A model generated the notes under the pieces. The model worked only from the letters and a program-made list of their open reading frames with translations. It searched no databases and was not told the DNA's origin. From assembly GCA_022414725.1 (NCBI GenBank), contig CM039463.1, forward strand, positions 21,137,359 through 21,201,358: a stretch of 64,000 nt of DNA, written 5' to 3'. A program made the position numbers and the translations under genes. This DNA is from Microglena sp. YARC (taxonomy: Eukaryota; Chlorophyta; Chlorophyceae; Chlamydomonadales; Chlamydomonadaceae). This document shows, piece by piece, positions 20,920 to 33,900 of this stretch. The first letter of the stretch is position 1, and each line of letters begins with the position of its first letter.

Positions 20920-22802
20920 TCATTGAACCAGTACCACGTCTATTTCCCCCTTAACCTCCGGGCTTGTGACTGCACCCCCTCCACCTTCCCTCTGCTTGAA
21001 CTCCTGCAGCACACCAGACAACCACTCATACATGAGCTTGTCGCTCCAAGGCCGACCAAATGCACCCCCATCACCCGACACCCAGCCCAAGTGGCCACCA
21101 ACCACTGTTGTCACAAGCACACAGTTGGGATTCGCCTTCAGCTCCTCGTACGGGATGGCTTCCTGCAGATTGCAAAAAGAAAAATGGAAAAATTGAAAAA
21201 GTGATTTGTTAGCGTTTACATTTTCCTGGTAATAATTTGTTTTACTGCCGAAGACGGCGAGCAGCCAAAGCTGGCTGAAGCTAAGAAACTTAGTTCAAGT
21301 TCAAGTTCAAGTAGCAAAAAGGTATGCTCTCAGGTCTTGGGTACGTAATTCAGGTAATTCGGGTTATGTGGTTGTTCCAAGTGCTAGCAAACGGGCTGGG
21401 CCAAGCCAAGTCAGCTAGCACCAACATTACCAACTTTATATGTGGTTCCCAGTGCAAACAAACAGGCTGGCCCCCTGAACCTCACGCCTCGTAATAAGGG
21501 GTACCATTTCAAATTTTATTTATTTACCTTGGGTGCAATGGGATCGTCCGGAGCTTGGATGCAAAGGAGGGGCATAGTGCCTTGGGGGATAGTGCCTTGG
21601 GGGATAGACATTTATCTTGGGAGCAATGGGATCGTCCAGAGCTTAGATGCAAAGGAGGGGCATAGTGACATGGGGGATAGTGACTTGGGGGATAGTGACT
21701 TGGGGGATAGACATTTACCTTGGGAGCAATGGGATCGTCCAGAGCTTGGATGCAAAGGAGGGGCATAGTGACATGGGGGATAGTGACTTGGGGGATTGAC
21801 ATTTACCTTGGGAGCAATGGGATCGTCCAGAGCTTGGATGCAAAGGAGGGGCATAGTGACTTGGGGGATAGACATTTACCTTGGGGCAATGGGATCGTCC
21901 ATCGCTTGGATGCAAAGGAGGGGGCATAGTGACTCGGGGGATAGACATTTACCTTGGGAGCAATGGGATTGTCCAGAGCTTGGATGCAAAGGAGTGGCAT
22001 GGTGCCTTTGGGGATAGTGACTTGGGGGATAGACATTTACCTTGGGAGCAATGGGATCGTCCAGAGCTTGGATGCAAAGGAGGGGCATAGTGACTTGGGG
22101 GATAGACAAGCTGCTGCTGCTACCTACATAGTACTCGTCCACACTCTCCCATCCGAAGCAGCGGATTGTGATGGCGTCATCAAATTGTCGGATATTCTTC
22201 GCCAGCTTGGCCTTGTCCACTAGCACGTGACCCTGCCAGTGATTAGGGAGGGGGGATCAGGTCATGACCATACTGAATGGGTGCTGAGTGTGTTGCTAGC
22301 CAGCTTGGCCTTGTCCACTAGCACGTGACCCTGCCAGTGATTAGAAAGGGGGGATCAGGTCATGACCATACTGAATGGGTGCTGAGTGTGTTGCTAGCCA
22401 GCTTGGCCTTGTCCACAAGCACGTGACCCTGCCAGTGATACAGGAGGGGGATCAGGACACGCAACGGACCCTCCCCATGCTGCGTCCTGCGACGCAGGAC
22501 GCTGCGTCCTGCACTACCCTGGCCCCTACCACCATCTTTTGTATTAGGGTACATTTCTACTAGTAGGCACCAAGTAGGCCCACTATATCTCAAGCCCTAA
22601 GGGCGCCCACTCCCTAGTTCTGAGTAGGACAAGCTCCGCCACATCACATCTAATCCTTCCAGTCTAGGACTAGTGCAGGGAGGCCCATCCTTTGAGGCAA
22701 AAATCCTTATCCCCCCCCCCCAGGCCCCCCCCCCCCATCCTTTGAGGCAAAAATCCTTATCCCCCCCCCCCCCCGCCCATCCTTTGAGGCAAAAATCCTT
22801 AT

Positions 22803-22833
<31 letters not shown>

Positions 22834-25800
22834 CCCACCCACCCATCCACTCACCACCATATAAAAACGAAAAGCTTAAAGTGAAACATTTCATTTTGGC
22901 CTCACCTCTGCATCCTTCCAGATATCCGCATGCTTTTCCATCATGCCAACGAGGTTGGACGCCAAGCTTGAATCATACACCTTATTGAAACCCTGCATGT
23001 GCGAGGACCCACCAGAAACAGTTGGTTTGGAATGGATTCTTTTGTTTTGTTTTGTTCTTCTCTGGAGAGACAGCTAGACAGTACGTTTTCTCTCCCCTCA
23101 AAAAAGCCATTATGCTCGGACCTGTGCTGAATTTGAATTTATGCTTGTAACTGCGTTTTAAATTTGAATTTGACTCTATGCTTGGAACGGCATTTGGCTT
23201 TATGCTTGGAACTGCGTCTACAATTTGAATTCGGCTCTATGCTTGGAACAGTGTTTGACTTAATGCTTGGAACTGCGTTTACAATTTGAATTTGACTCTA
23301 TGCTTGGAACGGCGTTTGACTTTACGCTTGGAACTGCGTTTAAAATTTGAATATGACTCAATGCTTGGAGCTGCGTTTAAAATTTGAATATGACTCTATG
23401 CTTGCAACTGTGTTTGGAATTTGAATTTGTCTTCATGCTTGGAACTGCGTTGAATTATGCCCCTTTCATTTTGAAATATATTGTGCACATTTCAACATGC
23501 ATTTATTGGCATTGAGTTATTGCAGCTAGATTAAGGATTTATTTGAAGGGTCACCACTATCCAAATTATTAAATTATTCCATTATCTAAATGAGTATTAT
23601 TATAATGATTACTTCAGCCAGCTTCAGCAGTGGACTTGGAATTGGAAGATGGTGAGCAGCCCAGAGTTGACTGGAAAACCATGTAACCATTCAATCTGAC
23701 CCAATCCAACACACACACAGGACAGTCCATGCTAATGAAAATAAAAACCACTTGAGCAGTGCTTTTCAGCAGCAGCTTCTAGGCAGCTAATTCCCTCATC
23801 CAACAGCGGTCTTCTCGCTGTCTCCATGGCGGCGTTGGATATGACCAGCTTAAAGGGTCACCACTATTTACATAACTACAATTACTAATACTTCAATTAT
23901 TTAAATTACTATTGCTTAAACAGTAGTCCCCACATCCAACAGCCTGAACCCTAAACCCTAAAACCCAAGGCCCACCATCTTCATGGTGACGTTGGATATG
24001 ACCAGGTTGAACGGGCCACCACTCTTCAAATAAAAAACAATTCTTATGATTTAAATTACTATTCCCCACATCCAACAGCCCAAACCCTAAATCCCCAGAC
24101 GCACCGTCTCCGTGGCCGCATTGGATATGACCAGGTTGAACGGGCCACCACTATTTAAATACAGAAAATATTAATATTATTTCAGTTATTTAAATTACTG
24201 TTACTTAAACAGTATTCCCCACATCCAACAGCCCAAACCCTAAAACCCAAGACTGACCTGCTCCATGGCTGCGTTGGATACCACCAGCTTAAAAGGCCAC
24301 CACTATGTAAACATTTTTATTTCATTATTTAAATTACTATTTCTTAAACCGTACTCCCCACATCCAACAGCCTAAACCCTGAACCCTAAAACCCAAGACC
24401 CACCGTCTCCATGGCTGCATTGGATATGACCAGGTTGAACGGATTACACATGGACACTGCTGCTGCAATCTTGCAACTCTCTCCCTCCTCAGCCAGGTAC
24501 CTAAACATGCACAGTGTACGGTACGTTTAAATATGTATTTAAAATAAACAGGCACTGAGTACAATACATTTAAATTTGTATTTAATATAAATAGGCACAT
24601 TGGATGGTACGTTTAAATATGTATTGACTACAAACAGCAATTCTCTCCCCCAGTCAGGTACCTAAACAGGCACTGTGTACAGTACGCTTAAACATGTTTT
24701 CAATATAACCAGCAATTCTCTCCCTCCTCAGCCAGGTACCTAAACAGGCACCGTGTGCGGTACGTTTGAATATATTTTGAATATAAACAGCAATTCTCTC
24801 TCTCCTCAGCCAGGTACCTAAACAGGCACTATGTGCGGTACGTTTTTGGTGTATGAGTTATGAGAGTTATGAGCGTGTGATGTGGTGAAGTGTGGCAAGG
24901 TGTGGTGTGTTAAGTTTATGAGTTCATGTGCACAGTTTCTGTGGTTGTTCCCGCAGTTTATGTGTACACAATTGGAAGTGTACTGTTTGGGGATTATGCA
25001 TACAGTTTATGAGTTTCTGTGTTTCTGTGTAAAGTTTATGAGAGTATGAGTTTCTGTGTTTCTGCGTACAGTTTATAAGTTTCTGTGTACAGTTTATGAG
25101 TTTCTGTGTTTCTGCATACAGTTTATGAGAGTATGAGTTTCTGTGTTTCTGCGTACAGTTTATAAGTTTCTGTGTACAGTTTATGAGTTTCTGTGTTTCT
25201 GCATACAGTTCATGAGAGTATGAGTTTCTGTGTTTCTGCGTACAGTTTATAAGTTTCTATGTACAGTTTATGAGTTTCTGTGTTTCTGCATACAGTTTAT
25301 GAGAGTATGAGTTTCTGTGTTTCTGCGTACAGTTTATAAGTTTCTGTGTACAGTTTATGAGTTTCTGTGTTTCTGCATACAGTTTATGAGAGTATGAGTT
25401 TCTGTGTTTCTGCGTACAGTTTATAAGTTTCTGTGTACAGTGTATGAGTTTCTGTGTTTCTGCATACAGTTTATGAGAGTATGAGTTTCTGTGTTTCTGC
25501 GTACAGTTTATAAGTTTCTGTGTACAGTTTATGAGTTTCTGTGTTTCTGCATACAGTTCATGAGAGTATGAGTTTCTGTGTTTCTGCGTACAGTTTATAA
25601 GTTTCTGCGTACAGTTTATAAGTTTCTGTGTACAGTTTATAAGTTTCTTTGTACAGTTTATAAGTTTCTTTGTTTCTGTGTACAGTTCATGAGTTTATGA
25701 GTTTATGTGTTTCTGCGTACAGTTTACCATGATCTCGTTTGGGACCTTGTAATCCTTGACATTTGGTCCCCCTGCATTGGGGGATGGCGGGGGCATACAT

Positions 25801-26138
25801 TTGATACATCGATAAGAGAGTCACTTAGCTGTGTTGGTTTTCGTGGGTGGGTTTATTTTGGGAGGGGGGTCAGGGAGGGGGGGTACTGCATTGGAGGATC
25901 ACTGTAGCAATGATCACTATAGCACAAACACAGGGCCCCCGTCAGTAGAACGATTGTTTGGGGTTCAGCTCATCAATGCTTTTTCTTTTTAAGCCCTTCC
26001 AATCTCGGTTGGGCAAGTCCTTTGAGCCTATTTGGCCTACCCCTGGACTGTAACATACATACATACATACATGGGGGACGGTGGGGGCACACATTTAGGG
26101 TAGGAGAGTCTCTTAGATCTGTTGGTATTCGTGGGTGG

Positions 26139-26186
<48 letters not shown>

Positions 26187-27713
26187 GGGGGTGCAGGAAG
26201 GTATGATTGTGTTGGTTTTACGTGTGAGCGTGTGCTTGTGTGTGTGGGAGGGGTCAGTATTGTCCTGGTTCCATGAATATACCTCAGATCTTAGGCCCTC
26301 TATCGCATTCAGGGGTTAGCTTTTCGGCTTGTCATAGCAGCTTCTAGGCAGCTATCTGAGCTGACCACTTAGCCAATTAAATTTTATTAAGGTTAACTAT
26401 AATAACATTTATTTGAATTTCAATTTCATTACAATGTAAAATTTAATTATATATACATAAATACATATAAATCAATAAATGATCAAAGATGCGTACCAGA
26501 TCAAGATATCCAAAATCAAATCAAATAAATATAAATACATCAATAAATATGAATATCAAATATCCGTACCTGATCAAGATATCCAAAATCAAATAAAAAG
26601 AAACGCATAAAATATACACAAATATCAAATATCTGTACCTGATCAAGATATTTGCTCCAAGGGACCACCCCCCAGCTAGTAGGGTTGACTTGGGGTATCG
26701 CTCGCTCACATACTCCACTACAGCCCTGCATGATTGGTGGTGGTGGTGGTGGTGGCGGGGGGGGGGGGGGGGGGGGTCAGTAAGGGTATGATTGTGTTGG
26801 TCTATATGTGTGTGTGTGTGTGTGTGTGTGTTGGGGGGTCAGGAAGGGTATGATTGTGTTGGTTTATATGTGTGTGTGTGTGTGTGGGGGGGGGGGGGGG
26901 TCCGTATTGTCCTGGTTCCAAGAATATACCTCAGATCGTAGGCCCTCTATCGCATTCTTGAGGGGTTTACTTTCTGACTTGTCATAGCAGCTTCTCACAT
27001 GCTCCACAACAGCCTTGCATGGTTGGCCGGGGGAAGCCGGTCAGCATTGACTGGTCAGTACTTGGGTTTAAGTGATTTAGGTCTTGTTGGTTTAGGTGGT
27101 TTAGGACAAAAAGTTCTGACCAGCTAGTAGAGTTAACATCGGGTATCGCTCGCTCACATACTCCACTATAGCCCTGCATGAATGGTGGTGGTGGTGGAGG
27201 TGGGGTGGGGGGTGGGGTGGGGAGGGGGGGTCAGTAAGGGTATGATTGTGTTGGTTTATGTGTGTGTGTGTTTGAGGGGGGGTGGTCGGTATTGTCCTGG
27301 TTCCAAGAATAAACCTCAGATCGTAGGCCCTCTATCGCATTCTTCAGGGGTTTACTTTCTGGCTTGTCATAGCAGCTTCTCACATGCTCCACAACGGCCC
27401 TGCACGGTTGGTAGGGTGAAGCCAGTCAGCACTTGGCCGGTCAGCACTTGGGCTTAGGTAGTTTAGGTCTAGGTGGTTTAGGTGGTTGGGTTTGTTGAGG
27501 TGGTTTAGGAAAATAAGTGTTGACCAGCTAAGTGCCGACCAGCTGAGTGCTGATCAGCTAAGTGCTGACCAGCTGAGTGCTGACCAGCTAAGTGCTGACC
27601 AGCTGAGTGCAGACCAGCTAAGTGCTGACCAGCTTAGTGCAGACCAGCTAAGTGCAGACCAGCTCCCCCCTACCTGCATGGTCATGCACCTGGGGGTCAG
27701 TGGCTCACTGTGG

Positions 27714-27780
<67 letters not shown>

Positions 27781-27899
27781 GATGATGGTGATGATGGTGA
27801 TGATGATGGTGATGACGACAATTATGATGATAATGATGATGGTGGTGATGATGACATTTTGTTTTGATGACTGGGCTGCCTGAAGTGTCCCCCCCCCCC

Positions 27900-27930
<31 letters not shown>

Positions 27931-30900
27931 AGGTTCATAAGTCAAAAGTTCATAACCCACCTCATGTCCCCCGTGTACGATGCGGAGTAGTACTGTGGTG
28001 TGATGACTGGGCTGTTTGAAGTGCCTCTACTGTTGAAAACCACAGCCCGGATACCCTGTTGGTGGTGAACACAAGGTTTGGTGATGTGTGTGTGTGTGTG
28101 GGATGGGTGTGTGTGCGTGTGTGTGTGTGTGTGTGTGTGGGGGGGGGGGGGGGCATGCACGGTTTGAGGAGTTATAATATGTTTGGGAACACGAGGGTTT
28201 CAATAAGCCCTCATAAAATCTATAGTTGATTTAAATTGTTTGCTTTTTGAGTATGGTAGCTTGTTGGCTTGAGGGTATATATGGCAGTAGGCCGGGGCTA
28301 TCCCCATGTACATGGATGCAGGCACATGTGAGGCGACATCCAACATCCCCATGAGACCCCAAACCACCCTCAACCCCCCTGATCTTCCCCAAGCCACATG
28401 GGAAAAATACAGGCCTGATCTCCTCCTCCTTGACGACGAATCCAAACCAAGAAGAGTCTACCTAGTTGAACTGGGCTACTGCACAGACACTAACCACCAC
28501 ATCAAATTCCAGGAAAAGAGCAAAATCAGCATGAGGAGCTCCAAAGTATCCTTCAACAACAAGGATTCTTTGTCCACCACCTAGTCTTCACCATAGGTAC
28601 CACTGGTACCATACCAATCACAACTATTACCAATCTCTCCACCTTGGGAATCAGTCGCGAGCACGTAGGCAAACTCATCTCTAAGCTGCACAGAGAATAT
28701 ATTGCCTCCTGTACCAGTATTCTTGCCACACAGCGCATGAAGGAGTCCCTACCGCCTGGAGGGTGACACTTAGTATGTCTGCCATGGTGACTTTCCCCAG
28801 CTGCGGCGTATGGGAGGGTACCCTCAACACCACACCCCTCCAGACAAGATATTTGTTTTTTGCAGTTGGGCATATGGCACGTTAGCACAGGTGGGCATAT
28901 GGTGGCTTGTTGGCTTGTTGGTCCTGTTGGTCCTGTTGTAACGTACATGTTCCTTAGCTGTTTGCATTGCGTAGCACACTTAGCTGTTTGCACTGCGTAG
29001 CACACTTAGCTGTTTGCACTGCGTAGCACACTTAGCTGTTTGCACTGCGTAGCACACTTAGCTGTTTGCACTGCGTAGCACACTTAGCTGTCATGGCTTC
29101 CAACCATCAGTACAGGAAGTAAAATCAGGCCCAATATATACTCGATACATATGCACACTGTTGGTGCTGCGGGTACTGTTGGAGCTGTTGGTCATGTTGG
29201 AACATAACTATTCCCTTGCTGGCTTGTTGTCTGAACTGCGTAGCACACATAGCTTTTAAAGATTCCACTCAGCAGTCTAGGGGGCAAAATCAGGTCCAAG
29301 AAATACAGATGTACACTGTTGATGCTGTTGGTGCTGTTGGTACTGATGGAACGCACCCGCTCCCTTGCTGTCTGCACTGCATAGCACACATAGCTGTCAA
29401 GGCTTCCATCCAGCTTCCAAATATTTTGCCTCCGGTGTCAAACACTTAATTATACAGCTGCCAACAGTTGTAACGTACCTGCTCCCTTGCTGTCTTGCTG
29501 TCTGCATAGCACACATAGCTGTTAAAGCTTCAACCCATCAGTTCAGGAAGACAAATCAGGTCAAACAAATACTAGAGATAGATGCACATTGTAAGTGCGG
29601 TTGGAACGTACCTGCTCCCTTGCTGTCTGCACTGCATAGCACACATAGCTGTCATGGCTTCCACCCGTCAGTCCAGGGAGCAAGATCAGGACTGGCGCAT
29701 CATGAGGGAGGGCATCCTGCAAGCCAGGATCAACAGCACTGGTTTGAGTAAGGTGTATTTTATTGAGGGAGCCGGGAGGGAGCATAGCAAACAAATACAA
29801 GGCAGTTGTGAATCAGCCTAAGGCGCAACATGGGAAGGTGGTGAAGCAGGGGAAATCAGGAGGGAGGGCATCCTGCCAACCAGGACCGACAGCACTGGTT
29901 TGTGTAAGGCGTATTTTACTGAGGGAGGCTGGAGGGAGCACAACAAACAAATGCAAGGCGGTTGTGAATCAGCCTAAGGCCCACCAGGCACAAGTCGGTG
30001 ATGGAAATGAAATCGTGAGGGAGAGCATATTGCCAGCCAGGTGCAAAGCATGGGTCTTAGTAAGCATATTTTACTGAGGGAGCCTGAAGGGAGCACAACA
30101 AACAAATGCAAGGCAGTTGTGAATCAGCCTAAGGCCCACCAGGCACAAGCCGGTGATGGAAATGAAATCGTGAGGGAGAGCATATTGCCAGCCAGGTGCA
30201 AAGCATGGGTCTTAGTAAGCATATTTTACTGAGGGAGCCTGAAGGGAGCACAACAAACAAATGCAAGGCAGTTGTGAATCAGCCTAAGGCCCACCAGGCA
30301 CAAGCCGGTGATGGAAATGAAATCGTGAGAGAGAGCATATTGCCAGCCAGGTGGAAAGCACGGGTCTGTGAAAGACGGAGTTTATGGAGGGAGCCTTGAG
30401 GGAGCGGAACAATCAAATGCAAGGCAGTTGTGAATCAGCCAAAGCATAACATGGGAAGGTGGTGAAGCAGGGAAATCAGGAGGGAGAGCATCCTGCAAGG
30501 CAGGTCAACAGCACTAGTCTGTGTAAGGTGGATTTTACTGAGGGAGCTTGGAGGGAGCATAACAAACACATGCAAGGTACTTGCGAATCAGCCTAAGGCA
30601 CAAGCCGGTGATGGAAGTGAAATCGTGAGGGAGAACGTTCTACCAGCCAGACGCAAAGCACGGGTCTGTAAAAGGCGGATTTGACGGTGGGAGCCGGAGG
30701 GAAGATATGAACACAAGTCTGCTGCTGCTGCTGCTTTCACAGCCGTAGACTATGGTTGGTTGGTTGGTTGGTTGGTTGGTTGGTTGGTTGGTTGGTTAGT
30801 TGGTTGGTAGACCATGGTTGGTTGGTTGGCTGGTTGGTTGGTAGACTATGGTTGTAGACTATGGTTGGTTGGTTGGTTGGTTGGTTGGTAGACTATGGTT

Positions 30901-33900
30901 GTAGACCATGGTTGGTTGGTTGGTTGGTTGGTTGGTAGACTATGGTTGTAGACTATGATTGCAGACTATGGTTGGTTGGTTGGTTGGTTGGTAGACTATG
31001 GTTGCAGACTATGATTGGTTGGTTGGCTGGTTGGTTGTTTTTGTAGACTATGGTTGGTTGGTTGGTTGGTAGACTATGGTTGATTGGTTGGCTGGCTGTA
31101 GACCATGGTTGGTTGGTTGGTTGGTTTTGTAGACTGTGGTTGGTAGCTAGTATTGGTCATCAACAAGCTTTCACAGTCTTATGCTATCATCGGGGTCTGT
31201 CAGTAGCAAGCCGGGTCAACACCCCCGCAATGTTTGGACATCTAGTCAGGCAGTGTGGATAAAGCACTGTTTCTCATTCCCACCTTGTCCCTTTCAGAGT
31301 CCAACACAATGCAATCCCCAACGGTCATCAACAAGCATTCCCGGTAGTAAAATATCATCGGGGTCTGTTGATAGCTAGCCAGGTCAACACCCTCGCAATG
31401 TTTGGACATCTAGTCAGGCAGTATGGATAAAGCAGCGTGTCCCAGTCTCAACTTGTCTCTCTCTCCAAGTCCAACAAGACACGGAGACCTACCCCCATCA
31501 GTCATCAACGAGAACTTGCGGTCGTAAACTATCATTATAGTCTTGAGGTAGTAGGTGGCATAGGTGGTCTCTACGTTGCCGTTGGCGATGAATGGCATGG
31601 GGTAGTACATACCGCTTTTGTATTTTGCTGCATGGATGCAAGTACATATCTCATACGTTGTGTGTCTCAAACCCACCTTGTCCCTTTCGGAGTCCAACAC
31701 AATGCAACCCCCATCAGTCATCAACAAGCATTCGCGGTCGTAGAGTATTGTCGGAGCCTTGCGGTAGAAGGCGGCATAGATGGTCTCTACGTGACCATTG
31801 GCGAGGAACGGCATGGGGTGGTAAGGCTCAGTTATGGTAGTGCAGCGATCCATGACCCAGCTGTTGAACACCGTATCCACCATGTGCACCTGGATCGAGC
31901 ACACACAGCGAATTTAGTTCAGTGAACACTACAATGCACGGTGGGCTGTGGCGGTCAGGCAGGAATGGCATGGGGTGGTAAGGCTCAGTGATGGATGGGC
32001 TGTGGTCCATGACCCAGCTGTTGAACACCGTATCCACCATGTGTACCTGGATCATGCACACACAGCGAATTAAGTTCAATAAACACTACAATGCACGGTG
32101 GGCTGTGGTTGTCAGGCAGGAATGGAATGGGGTGGTAAGGCTCAGTGATGGATGGGCAGTGGTCCATGACCCAGCTGTTGAACACCGTATCCACCATGTG
32201 TACCTGGATCATGCACACACAGGGAATTTAGTTCAGTAAACACTACAATGCACGGTGGGCTGTTGCGGTCAGGCAGGAATGGCATGGGGTGGTAAGGCTC
32301 AGTGATGGATGGGCAGTGGTCCATGACCCAGCTGTTGAACACCGTATCCACCATGTGTACCTGGATCATGCACACACAGCGAATTTAGTTCAGTAAACAC
32401 TACAATGCACGGTGGGCTGTTGCGGTCAGGCAGGAATGGCATGGGGTGGTAAGGCTCAGTGATGGATGGGCAGTGGTCCATGACCCAGCTGTTGAACACC
32501 GTATCCACCATGTGTACCTGGATCATGCACACACAGCGAATTTAGTTCAGTAAACACTGCAATGCACGGTGGGCTGTTGCGGTCAGACAGGAATGGCATG
32601 GGGTGGTAAGGCTCAGTGATGGATGGGCAGTGGTCCATGACCCAGCTGTTGAACACTGTATCCACCATGTGCACCTGGATCGAGCACACACAGCGAATTC
32701 AGTTCAGTAAACACTACAATGCACGGTGGGCTGTGGCGGTCAGACAGGAATGGCATGGGGTGGTAAGGCTCAGTGATGGATGGGCAGTGGTCCATGACCC
32801 AGCTGTTGAACACTGTATCCACCATGTGTACCTGGATCGAGCACACACAGCGAATTTAGTTCAGTAAACACTGCAATGCACGGTGGGCTGTGGTTGTCAG
32901 GCAGGAATGGCATGGGGTGGTAAGGCTCAGTGATGGATGGGCAGTGGTCCATGACCCAGCTGTTGAACATTGTATCCACCATGTGCACCTGGATCATGCA
33001 CACACAGCGAATTCAGTTCAGTAAACACTGCAATGCACGGTGGGCTGTGGTTGTCAGGCAGGAATGGCATGGGGTGGTAAGGATGGGTGATGGATGGGCA
33101 GTGGTCCATGACCCAGCTGTTGAACACTGTATCCACCATGTGCACCTGGATCATGCACACACAGCGAATTCAGTTCAGTAAACACTGCAATGCACGGTGG
33201 GCTGTGGTTGTCAGGCAGGAATGGCATGGGGTGGTAAGGATGGGTGATGGATGGGCAGTGGTCCATGACCCAGCTGTTGAACATTGTATCCACCATGTGC
33301 ACCTGGATCATGCACACACAGCGAATTTAGTTCAGTAAACACTGCAATGCACGGTGGGCTGTGGTTGTCAGGCAGGAATGGCATGGGGTGGTAAGGATGG
33401 GTGATGGATGGGCAGTGGTCCATGACCCAGCTGTTGAACACTGTATCCACCATGTGTACCTGGATCGAGCACACACAGCGAATTTAGTTCAGTCAACACT
33501 ACAGCACACTGTCAGGCAGGAATGGCATGGGGTGGTAAGGCTCAGTGATAATTGTGCAGCGATCCATGACCCAGCTGTTGAACACCGTATCCACCATGTG
33601 CACCTGGGTCATGCACACACAGCGAATTCAGTTCAGTCAACACTACAGCACACTGTCAGGCAGGAATGGCATGGGGTGGTAAGGCTCAGTGATGGTTGTG
33701 CAGCGATCCATGACCCAACTATTAAACACCGCATCCACCATGTGCACCTGCGTCATGCAGGTGGTGGGATTTCAAATATTAATTCAAGTGGTGAGATTCC
33801 AAATTTCAATTGGAGTGGTGAGATTCCAAATTTTAATTCGAGTGGTGAGATTCCAAATTTTAATTCGAGCGGTGGGAATTCAATTTTTCATTCAGAGTGG

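Noticed and set aside
27554..27928. Polyhistidine, polyaspartate and polyisoleucine frames
   Set aside because: They are translations of the (GAT)n microsatellite within a hydrolase intron.
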